A DNA stretch of 64,000 bases from Typha latifolia (lineage: Eukaryota > Streptophyta > Magnoliopsida > Poales > Typhaceae), in assembly GCA_019914945.1 (NCBI GenBank), contig CM034105.1, positions 6,076,001 through 6,140,000 of the forward strand, written 5' to 3'. The notes under the pieces are model-generated. The model did not search any database, was not told the DNA's origin, and saw only the letters and a program-made list of their open reading frames with translations. Positions 1-11,880 of the stretch are shown piece after piece. The translations under genes and the position numbers were made by a program. Position 1 is the first letter of the stretch; every line of letters begins with the position of its first letter.

Positions 1-1739
1 GGATTTCACAAGGCACACAACAGCACAATTTTACTATAAATAAACTCAACTAAAAGAGTCCGGATACAAGTTCCACAGGCCACAACAAGCCTTCCAAATA
101 TACATCCAAAATACTATGCTAAAGTCCAAAATACAACATCATCATCACACCCTCGCAAGAGCTTAATACAACTAATATACGTACTAGAAAGGAAAAGCAG
201 CTACTCCTCGCTACCCGCACCTGCGTCCCTTAGCTCTGAAATAATACCGCCACGAGGGGTGAGCTTACAGCCCAGCGAGTAGGATCCATACAATCTAAAA
301 TAATGACATCACATGTGTATATCTAATGTATGCCTATATTTGCTAACGATAACGATATGCTTTTTGAAGTGACTTACAACAATTTACTAAGTCAATGCAA
401 TTGATAAAGATTACCAATCACTATCCTGGAACATGCTAGTTCCTAAACGTATCATGATAAGTTCACATAGATATAAAGCTTGATACAATCTCTTATTCGT
501 ACACATCTCAATCATAGGTTTTACATGTTATGCATAGCAATAAAATAGCAGTTTAGTTATCTCATGCCTACCAAAGCATTAATCATACTTATCATCGCTC
601 ACCGAGCTATTCACCACACAGGGTAAATACTCTCATGAAATAATCATCCATCACATAATCATCCATCATCTCATACATCAAGGGGGGATATATATACATC
701 TAGCGGTAATGTCACCTACACGTGTATGGCGACACTACATGTGACCAGTTGTCTATGGCCATCAGACTAAGGACCCCAGTCGTAAGCCCGTATCTCACTC
801 TCTCTAAATCATCACCGCTCTCAGCGGGAGAATCAGGAGCCCTTGGCTCATCCACAGACGCCCTAACCCTGCGTCGTCGGGTACTGCTAGAGTTATATCC
901 CCGCCTCATAATCATATTCTTCTATCATCATAATCTAGTCCTAACTATGTAGTATAACTACCTGAATGCCACATAGGCTTCCCGACCTCAGGTGTAGGCC
1001 GCTAATAGTATAGTTATATAAGATACACTCTACCCTTAACCCTGGGCTGAGTGAGTAAGGGTACTGCATAGTTAGAATTCGACTACTAATAATAGGTGGA
1101 AGTGGTGCAGTGTCTATGAGTGTATAAAGCATGTTATAGTTATCATGATCATTACATTCTATATTCACAGCAATCATACATCTATGCAATAGTATACCAT
1201 ACAGGACACATATAAAGCATTATCGCACTAATGTTTATGCTACATTAACATTCTCATAATGTTATGATGAGCAAGTTATCAATAACCACATATGCAAGGA
1301 TATAACATGGTCTACTAACTGCATGCATTAATACTGACATTTTTTACAGTGTCATGACAGGTATAATGACTGTAATTATGTTATTCTAGATTTGTATAAC
1401 TCTACTCGCTTGGGGGGTCTCCATAGTATGGTAAAACTCGTCAGCTCCGGAAGCCCAAAATCCTCCTCACGCGGTGTCAATCCTATTAATTCACGCAAGT
1501 AAGCCATACGTAAGATTAGCGAACTAATAGAATTAATTATCTTATTAGCGTATTTATGTTTGGTAAAATACATGAGTTAAGGGTCTCCTAGGAGTCTTAT
1601 GTTATCCCAAAATTCACACGAGGGATCAAGCTAATCAAATCAGGAAAAAAATAAATAGGGTTATAGGGTTCAAATGGCCCCAAATGGGCTAGGCTAGAGG
1701 CAAAGGGTAGGCTCAAACCCAACCCAAAAAGCAATAGGG

Positions 1740-1945
1740 CCTTGGTGGGCTGGGGGCCAGCCACAGCCCACCAAGGTTGGAATAGTGGGCTGCAGACTGC
1801 AGCCCACCCAACAATGGGCTAATGTGCTGCAGCCTGCAGCCCACCCGGATCCAAGGCCAAGTGGGCTGCGCCCTGCAGCCCACCCAAATCTAGGTGGGCT
1901 GCGGCCTGCAGCCCACCCCAAAACCGGCTTACTGGTCTGCAGACC
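1740..1945. repeat. Array of GTGGGCTGC...GCAGCCCAC palindromes
   Basis: Four to five imperfect inverted repeats follow one another. Each has the form GTGGGCTGC, a few bases, then GCAGCCCAC, separated by 20-30 bp of spacer. The clearest units are at about 1786-1808, 1869-1891 and 1894-1916. A looser version of the same GGGCTG/CAGCCC-rich sequence occurs in the solo LTR at about 49950-50070, so it is an LTR-internal feature. Confidence 0.6.
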
Positions 1946-2626
1946 ACTGCAACCCACTAAGGGGGAATGGGTGGGGGTTTAACCCCCACCCCTCCACCCC
2001 ATCTCCTCCCGATAGAAGGAGGTTGAGACGGTGAGAGGAATCCACGGGGTTGCGGGGCTGCAGGCGGCGTGGCATGAGGCCGGCGGCGCAACACAAGGTC
2101 GGCGACGGCCACGAGACCGATGGGTAAGTGAAAAGGGAAAAGGGAAAGAAAAAGGGGAAGGAGGTGAACCCGACGGCGACGGCCGCTGCCGACGGCCATG
2201 GGGAGTCCATCCTCCCCCCAATACCAAGGGCTCGAAGCCCAGAGATGGCTTCTCTCCCTCCATCGAGGCTTCTCGGATCGGCGGCTAGACGCGAGGTCGT
2301 TGGCCGCCGAGGGCTCCGATGACGGCGAGGGAGGGGGGGTTTTACACTATCAAGATTAAAGGCAGGGGGAAGGCTTACCGGGGTTTGGTCGGCGGGCTCG
2401 GCAACTCTCGGTCCGGCTTCGGCGGCAACGGTACTTCGTCGCCTCCGGCTCCGGCAATCCGCGAGAGAGGGAGAGAGAGGTGAGGTATAGGAGAAGATGA
2501 GAGGCTGGAGGTGGGAGGGCTGCAGTGAGGGGAAGGAGACAGAGGAGGTGGGGAAGGTGGCGTGCACGGCAAGGGAAAGGGAAGAAGGAGGACGGGAGGA
2601 AGCTGGGGGCAGGGTGGCAGGCGCCT

Positions 2627-2650
2627 GTGACGCACGCGCTCGTGCGTCAC
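2627..2650. repeat. Perfect 10-bp hairpin near LTR end
   Basis: Arms GTGACGCACG (2627-2636) and CGTGCGTCAC (2641-2650) are exact reverse complements around a 4-base loop. It lies 31 bp inside the LTR terminus at 2681. Comparable hairpins sit at the start of the other large LTRs in this window. Confidence 0.75.
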
Positions 2651-2712
2651 GGTATTTTTTTTTTTAATTTGGGGTGTTACATTAAGTGAGTCAAGAATTA
2701 GTTGACTTGTAG

Positions 2713-2872
2713 TGTTTATAATAGTCATTTATGGGCTTAAGTGCATATTTGCTGGCTTATATGATGCTTATAATAGTCATTTGCGAGGCTTAAATGTATA
2801 TTTGTTGGCTTATATGGTGTCTATAATAATTATTTTGTGAGCGCATATTTGCTGGCCTATATAATGTAAAGA
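2713..2872. repeat. Three imperfect ~53-bp tandem units
   Basis: The motif TATAATAGTCATTT and its variants recur at 2717, 2769 and 2822, each followed by a GCATATTTGCTGGC-like stretch. The block lies between the LTR end at 2681 and the LINE remnant. No coding potential is seen. Confidence 0.6.
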
Positions 2873-2999
2873 GAGGAGAGACTCGATTGAACATGAAGAG
2901 ATATGATTGATAAGATATATTGAACTAGATTAGGAAAAAACATAATTTGATGTCTGGTTACTAAATTAGGTTAAAGATCCTTGAACTAGTTCAAGACCC

Positions 3000-5900
3000 T
3001 CCCCCCATCTCCAACCAAGAAACAAGATCGTACATAGACTTGAGCAAAACGATCTACCATAGTAGGAGGAAAGAGTTAATTGACGACGAACTAGTTGTCC
3101 TTCGTAAGATTATGAACTGTCTTGATATTGATAGAGAGAATGATGTTGTCCATTTACAGTTTCAAAGTTATGGACTACAATGATCGTTGACAAAATATCA
3201 AACATTATTGTGCAAGGTCTCTCTAACCTGCTTAATGGTGCACTAAGCCCATGAGTCTATCAAAAGAATAAAGTACATTCCAAAAAGAGGAAACTCTATA
3301 ATATCTTTCCTTTAGAACTTTGACCATAGAGCTACAGGATTAGAGATCAACCTCCATGCAAGCATCATGACCAAAGCCTTGTTAAGAGTAGAAATATCTT
3401 TAGTTTCTAGTTCCTCCTCTATCAAAAGGTGTAGAAAACTTTTCCTAGCTACAAAGGTGCAAATGCTTTCCATTATTGTCAAAACCCCACCAAAAGCTTC
3501 TAATAATAATATGCATCTTAGCTAGAAGATATCTAGGGAAAAATTTTTTGTTCTTGTAGTATATGGGAATGGATTGCAAGACAAATTTGATTAAAACAAG
3601 CCTCCCTGCAAAAGGTAACGCCCTAGCTTTCCAATTGGCCATCTTAACTTTGAGTTTGTCAAGAATGAAGTTAAATACTTCACCTTTATATCTAGGAGGA
3701 AGCAATGGTGAGCCGAAGTATTTGCCTCCCACCTGGAAGACTTTTAACCTTGGGAGCAACCAAGATGTATTGTTTCATGCCTTATTTGTTGAAAATGATA
3801 GCATATTTATCAAGATTGATTTATTGGCCTAACACCCTTGAGTAGAGAAGTATAGAACATGAGCACCATTTTAGGGATGAGCACAAGTTAATGGGACAAA
3901 ACTCTCTCACTCTAAAAGGGTTGTCCATTTTAGGGATGAGCACAAGTAGAATTTTGCAAAGATTTTTATCTAAAATATTAGAAATGATGAAGTTACTATT
4001 GCTTTACAAACCCCCTCCTCAAGTCATTCTAAAACATATGAACCCGAAGATTTGTTAGGGTCAAGATTTAACGAATTTTCGTTATTTCCTCAGTTGAGTG
4101 CAACCAAGTCTACAACATTTGCAAATCTTAACTTAAGAAAGTTAGTCTAGTCTACCAGATTGAGAGAAAGACGACAAGGGGAGCTAGTAGAAAATAAAGT
4201 GAGAGATAAACTCCTCCCTAATGAACTTTAAATCATAGACCTGATCCCCATGCTCTCGTTGGAGAGAAGTAATGGACCTGCGATGCTTTCGAGTAGTCGT
4301 AAGGGTATGGAAGTACTTGGTGTTGTGATCACCCCAAGATAGGAACTTAAAATAGGATTTTTGATTCTAATAAATCTCAGATGTTCACAAAAGATGGCTT
4401 ACATCTTAACACGTTTAAGCGGAGAGTTGCTACCACCATTTGCATTTTGAGAAGCTTATCTTCGATATCTAAAAGCTATTTTTTCAAGTTACTAACTTTA
4501 TTTCGAACCTAATATTTTAGCTCCCTATTAAGAGAAGTCAAGCTGTAGAAAATAGGTTTGTTTGCTTTTTAAGAACGAGCCTAAGCCTCCTTACAGAAAA
4601 ATAGGAACAAGTCAACACTCACCTACTAATTCTCAAACTGAAAATATTTTTTATGATGGCTGAGAGGCTTTGCTATCAATAGGGTAGGATTGTGATTACT
4701 AGATGCCGCCAAAAGGTGCAAAACTCGAGCCTAAGAAAAAAGCATTGTACCAAGAGGCATTAGCTAAACCTCTATCAAATATTCCCTTATCTAACTAAAC
4801 TCTAGCTGCCTATTTAACCAAGTAAAAGGTGGCCCAAGGTGCCACCATGATTGAGATTTAGAAGAGTTGGATCCGTTGCCACCATTTTTTTCCAACGGAG
4901 AGAAAATTGCATTAAAATCGCCCAACAACAAAGAGGAGTACCATTGTAAATAGAACACTATGCAGGGCCAAAGGTGCTCGTTAGCTGAACCATGGGGATC
5001 GCCATATATGATGCACAAGATCCAAGTGTCCAATGGTTGATGTTAGGAATTTTTAAAAAATGAAACGATTAGAAGCTTCTAAGACCTCTACATTGGTAGC
5101 TTCATCTCAAAGAAGCCACAAACCCATAGCATGACTAGTAGAGCTAATCTCGAGTCTATCTTTTAGAGGGAGGGAGTCAATAAGAACATTAGATTTAGAA
5201 CTATTATATTTTGTATTTAATAGGAACGTAACATTTTGCTTTGGAGATGAGAAAGATGTTCCATAAATTTAGAATTTACTATCGGACCTCTACTCCACCC
5301 CCTCCCCCTCTCTTCGCCACCTTGAGAAGGAGGGTCTTAGTTGACTCTCTATTTTTAGGACAAGACTTTTTATCCTCTACAAAATAAGAGTTATAGCACT
5401 TAGCAGTTGTATTGGCTTTAATGATAGGTGTTTCTTTTGATGGGAGTTTGTGGATTACTAGATGGTTTACACTTGGACACCGACTTTGACAAGGTCTTAG
5501 AGTGGTTTGATAGGGAGGAAAGGAAGGTTTTTGGAATAAAATGGATAGGAATGGAAATGCCTAAGTGCAAGTTTTACATGAAGGAAAATGAGATTACTTT
5601 TCGCATGAGTAGCACTTAATGCCCAAGATGGAGTAAATAGAAGAGGAAACGACATTTAGGTAAGAAGGTTGAGGGACTAGTGAGATTTTTGTCTTTTTGA
5701 TAAGCTTCGATTTGCTCCACCAAAACTAGAATGAGTGTTGTCCCCTTCTCTTTAGTTGGTGCTCGAGAGAGAAAAAAAAGAATGCATTTCCTCGAGACAC
5801 ATGTCTAGCTTAACTAGAGAATGGTCAGCAATGGAAGAGACATATAACCTTGGATAGCTTCCTTCTTTGAAGCTTCAATGGGGTGACAGCATAACAACAA

Positions 5901-6647
5901 TATATGTGATATCTTTTTGTAGCGCAAAGAATGTAGGTTCATCTTTTCTTCTCCATGGCAGAACATTTTCGAAGAGGAAGGCAGAGATCTAACACCACCT
6001 AATGAGAACTTGCACAATGATCCCTCTGACAGACTGGACATCGTGTATAGTTAGAGAACTTGGGTAAGAGCTTAGCCAACAAAATTTGGTGCATGCAAAA
6101 GGGATAGCCACTTTCAACTTTCACTTCCAACTCTATTCTCTCCATGCACTCTTCAAATTCGGGGCTGATCCTTCTGTAGAAGGAGCAATGCCTTGGCAAC
6201 CTCTCAAACATGACTTGCACTTCTTGGTTACTACCATCTAGCAAAGTAACCAATAAGGCACTAACAAGAGGTCTTATGCCATTTGCTTGACAAACCATGG
6301 GATTGCATTCAAAACTCGCTATGGATAAAGCTCTATTTATCAACAGCGGGATTTGGAGTGAATGAGGCAAAGAGAAAAAGGTCATTATTGAAAGACCAAG
6401 GGGAATCATGTAAAATCCTCCATTATCAGTGGTCAACTCAAACTCTAGAAAAAGGTGTTCTTGTTGGCTTCAATAAACTTTAAAGTATCTTTAGTTCTCT
6501 AGGCTTTCACGAGGGTATTCCTGAAGGCCCCCACATTGAAGGGATAATCAATAACAAGCTTCCCCAGGAGGTAGGTCTTCGGATTAATAGTGTGGTTGCT
6601 AGTGTTTAGACTCAGAGAATCTCTTCAATAGCTTCTCGTTCGTAGTT
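3000..6647 (-). mobile_element. Degenerate L1-type LINE retrotransposon
   Basis: On the minus strand the order is ORF1 remnant (about 6650-5999), ORF2 endonuclease remnant (about 5033-4791) and reverse-transcriptase C-terminal remnant (about 3950-3100), as in plant L1 LINEs. All frames are broken by stops and frameshifts. The 5' end was split by the hAT transposon at 6656-11009. The purine-rich stretch at 11018-11180 on the far side, pyrimidine-rich with CTAGGGTTTTCCC on the minus strand, is probably the LINE 5' leader. The 3' end near 3000 has no clear poly(A) tail, so that boundary is approximate. Confidence 0.7.
3100..5250 (-). pseudogene. LINE ORF2 (endonuclease and reverse transcriptase), broken
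   Basis: At about 5033-4791 (minus strand) the endonuclease signature LLLGDFNAI is readable. At 3759-3445 a frame contains WKARALPFAGRLVLIK and FWWGF, the stretch that follows the reverse-transcriptase catalytic core in plant L1 elements (YLG...W..R.LS.AGR..LIK.VL..IP.Y). Continuing to about 3130, a zinc-binding-like C-terminal region with AWRLISNPVALW can be followed through stops. The catalytic YxDD motif is not readable in the decayed middle. In life the product would nick target DNA and copy the element RNA. This copy cannot encode it. Confidence 0.65.
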
Positions 6648-6652
6648 ACCAT
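5999..6652 (-). pseudogene. LINE ORF1 with DUF4283-like segment, broken
   Basis: Reading the minus strand from an ATG at 6652, the frame stops after about 18 codons. Another frame then gives KTYLLGKLVIDYPFNVGAF, resembling the start of the DUF4283 domain typical of plant LINE ORF1 proteins. The longest open stretch (6436-5999, 145 codons) ends with a CPVCQRDHC-like cysteine/histidine cluster, in the place where ORF1 proteins carry a zinc knuckle. The function would be RNA binding. Stops and shifts make it a pseudogene, and the hAT element is inserted next to its start codon. Confidence 0.55.
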
Positions 6653-6659
6653 GACTAGG

Positions 6660-6910
6660 GGTAAAAACAATTCGGATACGGATCGGATAGTGCTCAAACC
6701 ACATCCGGATCCATATTTTTACTCCGGATGCGGATACGGATACGGATATTGGACAGATAGCAAAATGCAAAATCATATCCTAACTAAACATATACGGATA
6801 TTTTTCAGATATGGATCGGATATTAAATGGATACGAATATGAATCGGATACGAATTGAATTTTAATCGGCTACGAATACGAATCGGATATGAATTGAATC
6901 TTAATCGAAT
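6660..6910. repeat. Left subterminal GGATA/CGGATA repeats of the hAT
   Basis: CGGATA, GGATAC and related words occur many times within 250 bp of the left terminus. The mirror-image words TATCCG, TATCCGA and CCGGAT recur at about 10790-10995 next to the right terminus. In hAT elements such clustered subterminal motifs are binding sites for the transposase, which is the likely role here. Confidence 0.65.
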
Positions 6911-7059
6911 ACGAACACAAACTGGATAAAAAAAATGAATTATAATTGAATACGAATACAAAATGAATCTATTACTAGCATCTATACATAAGATAAAGAT
7001 CACCATGTCCATGCAAAAAAATGAGATTACTATGTTCATTCTTAGATATAACAAAAAGG

Positions 7060-7520
7060 GGATAATACTAAAATTCACTACAAAAGAAGATAACACTATA
7101 ATTCACTATAAAAAGAGGGATAATACTACAATTCACTACAAAAGATGATAACACTATAATTCACTATAACATAAGACCACAAATTCCAAAAACATAACAA
7201 ATTAGCATCTGGTGCAAAAATATAAGATTATCCTGGTCATGCTTAGATATAACACTACAATTCATTAGAAAAAGAGGATAACACTATAATACACTACAAC
7301 ATAAAAGCACAAATTCTAAAAATATAACAAACTAATATCTAGTGCAAAAACATAAGATCACCCCATTCATGCTTAGATTTAACACTACAATTCACTATAA
7401 AAAAAGGATGACACTACAATTCACTAGAACATAAGACCACCAATTTCACTACAATTCACTATAAAAAAAGAAGATAACACTACAATTCACTAGAACATAA
7501 AACCACCGATTCTACTATAA
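7060..7520. repeat. Tandem array inside the hAT element
   Basis: A degenerate unit of roughly 30-33 bp containing CACTACAATTCACTATAAAA is repeated many times between the left end and the transposase gene, with CATAAGACCAC variants at intervals. No coding potential is seen. It probably expanded by slippage or gap repair. Confidence 0.6.
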
Positions 7521-8016
7521 TTTCACAATATTTCATGACATATATACTTAGATATAATAAAAAGATGATCAACTTGTTCACATAGTAATAATAACCATAC
7601 TACACCAAAACTTAAAAACTAATGCAAGTACAATGAAAAGACCAATATTCCAAAGTGACCACCAATTCCACTACAATTTCATGACATTTCACATTTTTCT
7701 AATCTTCAATCAAGCCAACCGAGTAGTGATACACTTTAAAGAGGATATGCAAAAATAAATGAATGACATTAATTTAATTGTTGAACTAAAAATCCATGAA
7801 TTGAAACATATCAAGTAATACCATTAATTATTCATACAATTTCATATGCAATTCAAATTCAATTTAAAAATAAAAGATTGCATTACATTTAATCTAGTGA
7901 ACATGCCATTGATTGTATGTCAGAAACTAAAATGTGCCCGGACACTTCAGATTCTTCAACATCCTTAACAATTGATGCTAGTTCTACTAAAAAGAAAAAA
8001 AAATATTGAGTGCATA

Positions 8017-9998
8017 CTAATTTATAAAATTTAAGAAAATAAAACAATCACTATCTTTTCTTGTAGATCTTATCCAATCATGAGTGCATACTAGAGCTTC
8101 CACGGCTTCAGGATCCAACCTAGTATGATAAGCATCTACTACTCGATCACCTGTGCTAAATGTAGATTCAGAGGCAACTGTGGCAACTGGAATTGCCAAC
8201 ACATCACGGGCAATTCGTGATAATATAAGATACTTTGCACCTTCTGTTTTCCACCAAGATAGTATATCAAATTTAGTATTATTATGTTGCCATAGAAGTG
8301 AGCCCTCCTCAATATATAAATCCAAATCTGTCTTAGGAGATTGATGTTGAGATTTTTCAATTAAAAATTGTTCAAATCTTCTATTTCTATCCTCGTCAAA
8401 CTCATCAAAAACAGCCCTAGTACTTTGGAAAACTTCACTCGTGCTTACATTCACATCACGATCAAAAAGACATGAAAATTTAGATGCATATTCATCATGC
8501 AATTTCTTTATGATTTCACGAACTTCTTTAAGTTCCTTAACACCACTAAGAGAATAAATTTGAGGAAAGTAAAATTCTATAATACTCATTTTATACCAAG
8601 GATCTAGAAATGAAGCCACAACTAATATAAGATTGCATTGCTGCTAATATTTGTCAAATTTCTCTTTCATTGATGTTGCCATAGAAAGAACAAATCCATC
8701 CAAAATTCTGCACCATTCTCTAATTTGCAATTAAATATCACAGAATTCTTTAAAAAATAAGTTAGCAGATGGATATGAAGTTCCTAAAAATAATTCAGTT
8801 ATTGTATGGGAGGTTTTCAAACATTTGCATAACATTCTAGCATTATCTCTTTGCTCATTTGTTGGACATGCAACAAATTTAATTGGATCAGCACAGTGAA
8901 GCCTCTTGAATGCATTCATATAATATATAGCATCTCTAAGCATCAAAAAAGTAAAATTCCATCTTGTAGGTACATCAATAGAAAGAACTTTATTTGTAGC
9001 TAAATTACATTCCTTTGCTCTCTTTTGAAAATCCTCCCACTGCAAGGATGAATTTCTAAGAATTAAGATGATATGACGAATATTTTCCACTACATCCTTT
9101 ATCTTTTTTAAACCATCTTGCACAACTAAATTGATAATATGCGTGACACTTTTGATATGAAAAAATATCCCACTATAAATAAGAGATTGTTGATCACTGA
9201 GCCGACTAATCACATCTCTAACACAAACATCATTAGCACGATTATTATCCAAAGTTAAGGAAAATAGCTTCCCATCAATATTCCATTCAATCATATTCCT
9301 TAGAAATGCTTGGCACAGATTTAGCCATGTATGTCTCCCTTTAAATGTATAAAATTTATAATTCTTTTTTGAGTTCTTCAATCATCATCAATGAAATGCA
9401 CTGTAACACACAAATAACCCTTGCTCTATCTAGAAGTCCAGAGATTCATAGTAGCACTCATACGACATGAAAGTGAACCAAACATATCATATACGTTTCT
9501 TTTTTGCTCAACATATAACTCTAAGATCTCTTTTCTAATAGTAATCCGTGACTTTGTTAGAAAAGTAGGTTGTAGAGATTTTATAAATTTAAGAAAATAC
9601 TCATGTTCTACAATAGAGAAAGGGTATTCATGCATAACTATTGCTGTTAGAAGATTTTTTGCACTTATTTCCTCTTTATATTTGTATGACTCTAAAATTT
9701 CATCTTCTCCGACTCTTGCAAGATTAAGTAACAATTGTCCTCTTTCTCTACCATGCTTATTTTTGTAATGGTTCCTCAAGTGTGTCGTTCCCATAGAACT
9801 TTCCCCATTAAATTATTTCTGACAAAATTTGCATATTGTTTTACACTTGCTCATTGTTTGCCCATTGATTATTTTTATCACTTCAGCTTTATCAAAGTTA
9901 TCCTAGACATCTGATGTCAATTTTTTTCTCTTTGTTCTATCATTTTGAGTAACACTATTACTGGTGTCATCTTGAACTGGCGAACTTGTAGATGCCAT
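8017..9998 (-). pseudogene. hAT (RICESLEEPER/Ac-type) transposase, inactivated
   Basis: Reading from the ATG at 9998, the N-terminus carries a BED zinc finger (CKFCQ ... HLRNHYKNKH, about 9860-9745). An RNase H-like catalytic region and the C-terminal hAT dimerisation domain follow; the latter is recognisable from ILARD-like SRIARDVLAIPVATVASEST and FSTGDRVVDAYHTRLDPE near 8230-8080. The protein would excise and insert the element in the nucleus. It is dead here. There is a stop in the N-terminal region, another inside the zinc finger (TAA, just before FNGESS), further stops near 9424 and 9382 with a change of frame, and more near 8730 and 8645. Most family-typical stretches remain readable, so inactivation looks fairly recent. 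Confidence 0.85.
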
Positions 9999-11017
9999 TA
10001 CAATTTTCTCTACTACATTAAAAAATTGCAGATGTCATTAAAAAAATTATCAACTATATTATCTTAGAAATAAATTTCACAAAACATGTTCCAACTACTG
10101 CAGAAAATCATAATGTAATAATGTTCCAATTACTGCAGAAAAATCACCTAAATTTAGTACATGATACAAATAGAGGAGAGTAAAATTAGAACTCCTCCAA
10201 AAAATTAGAAGTAAGTCCAACCTATGTACAGATGATAGATCGAATTACAACTACTCCTAAAAATTGAAAATAGACATCAAAGAAATAATATGTATATATA
10301 AGATATAAATAAAAAAACAAATAAAAATGCTTGCCTGTGATGAGGAAGAGAGATGAGGATGGCGTCGGATGGTCGGAGTCGTCGGAGTTATCGGAGTTGA
10401 TGATGGTCCGGGGAGCATCGTTGGTGTCAGTGGAGAGCGTAGTTGGGTTTGGAAGGCATTACTGCCGAAGGGATATGATCTAAATCACTCGGCGGTGTGT
10501 GACGATCCAAGCGATAGAGATCGAGGCGAAGGTACTCGGCAACGACACCGCTGGTGTCGGTTAGAGAGACCGAGACGGGCTGCAGGATGGCGGGAGTCGA
10601 TGTTGAGAGTGAGGGAGAGATGGGGATGGGGGTTGATGTGGTGAAGAGATGGTGAGAGTGCGGCGGCTTGATGTGGTGAAGAGATGAGGGTTGATTGTTG
10701 AGGAGTTACCGAGTTAGGGTAAGTTGGTGGGTTGGGTGTGGGTTTTATATTAACGGGTCGGGTTAGTTTTTAAGGGTAGGATGTTTGTTAGTATTATATA
10801 ATATACGGGTATTCGAATTCCAATATCCAAATTTATATCCGAACATATATGATATACCCGTATTCGTATCCAGATCCGGATATTTTAATAAACTACTATC
10901 CGTCTTCATATTCGAATCCGGACCGGGTAAAATATTTGGACCCATATCCGATCCGACTTGGGTCGGTTAGCGGGTCAGATCGGATAAATCCGATCCATTT
11001 TCATCCCTAGCCATGAC

Positions 11018-11880
11018 ACATAAAACAAGAAGTAAGAGGGATAACAGCAAGGCAAAGAGGAGGAAAGGGGAGGGAGGAGGGCAATTAGAGGAGAAGATGA
11101 GTCAAAAGAGGGGAAAAGAAAAAAGGGAAATGGGAGAGGGAAAACCCTAATAGACTAGAGGGAAAGATACCACTTTAGAGTATTCTACTCTATGCTGGGT
11201 CTCATTCGTCTTATTGATTGTCTCCCTGATATCAATAACCTAAAAGTTCCTTTTATGTTAGTTTTGAATAGAGTTGCTCAATATTCATATCATCACTAGC
11301 ACCTGTAAAAAAAACTGCTTCTCAATTTATCTATCCTCTTCCTCACCAACACATGAAGACTATAAAAAAAGGACAGATAGAATAAATCAAAGTGATTCTA
11401 CCCCTTAAGGGAAGTAACATCTAAAATAAAATTTGTCAATTGTATTCCATTGCTACAGTCAATTTCTCTCATGTATGCATTGCACTCAGTATATTCACAC
11501 CTAAAATAAACTTTGCAGGTATATCATATATTGGTTATTTGGTTGACCCAGTGAGGGCCCCATTTAATCCATTGGTTGGTAGTGGGTCACAATGACAATA
11601 ACTTAATGCGTACGCATAACCATAGTCAAAAGGCTAACTTCCTTGGATCCGAAAATCTAAAGTGCAAATCTTAAACAAAAATATTTTCAATCGAGTATAA
11701 TTTGTTACCATTCTCCCAAAGTTGTATAGATCTCTTGTTCATGAATCCAATTTCCAAGTACCCCTTTTATTATATTCGTCGTATTAGTAAAAAAATAAAC
11801 CCTTTTAATGAAGTAAGTCTTAATCATTGTTCCACTACTAAGTCCAATCCGTTACAAGAGCACACAATATTATCTAGCAG
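11018..11880. other. LINE remnant and gene-free upstream region
   Basis: From 11018 to about 11180 the plus strand is purine-rich and is probably the far side of the LINE split by the hAT element. From 11180 to 11880 the DNA is AT-rich with no gene, RNA or clear repeat that I can recognise. It leads into the promoter of the transporter gene. Confidence 0.45.

Larger units (their letters stand above)
1..2681 (-). mobile_element. Gypsy-like LTR, cut by the window edge
   Basis: On the minus strand the element starts at 2681 with TGTAACACCCC, a typical plant LTR terminus, and runs leftwards out of the window. A short hairpin lies 31 bp inside the end, followed by a GC-rich block (about 2000-2640). 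Near the left edge (about 240-290, minus strand) is a stretch reading CTCGCTGGGCTGTAAGCTCA, a motif that in the other large LTRs here (near 37800, 43315 and 51035) lies shortly before the 3' end. That shared layout supports an LTR of a related gypsy group in minus orientation. Only the right flank (TTAAG) is visible, so neither the target duplication nor solo status can be tested. Open reading frames here are low-complexity and not taken as genes. Confidence 0.6.
6656..11009 (-). mobile_element. Complete 4.35-kb hAT transposon with TSD
   Basis: The left end reads TAGGGGTAAAAAC and the reverse complement of the right end reads TAGGGATGAAAATG, matching hAT terminal inverted repeats. The flanks ACCATGAC (6648-6655) and GCCATGAC (11010-11017) form an 8-bp target-site duplication with one mismatch, the hAT hallmark. 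Inside, on the minus strand, lies a broken BED-zinc-finger/hAT transposase gene (8017-9998). CGGATA-rich subterminal regions lie at both ends, with a tandem array at 7060-7520. The element sits at the start of the LINE ORF1 remnant, so it is younger than the LINE. Confidence 0.9.

Noticed and set aside
1929..2567. 212-codon minus-strand open frame
   Set aside because: It lies entirely in the GC-rich block of an LTR, is Pro/Ser/Arg-rich, and has overlapping frames on both strands. This is composition, not a gene.
3445..3759. Reverse-transcriptase-like frame considered as an endogenous pararetrovirus
   Set aside because: The WKARALPFAGR and GDFNAI stretches and the domain order fit an L1-type LINE. 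No virus-specific domains are seen.
7060..7520. Regular repeats at first sight like a CRISPR array
   Set aside because: Units are degenerate and contiguous without unique spacers, and lie inside a hAT transposon of a plant genome.
8153..8344. Plus-strand frame inside the hAT element
   Set aside because: It is antisense to the conserved C-terminal transposase domain and has no features of its own.
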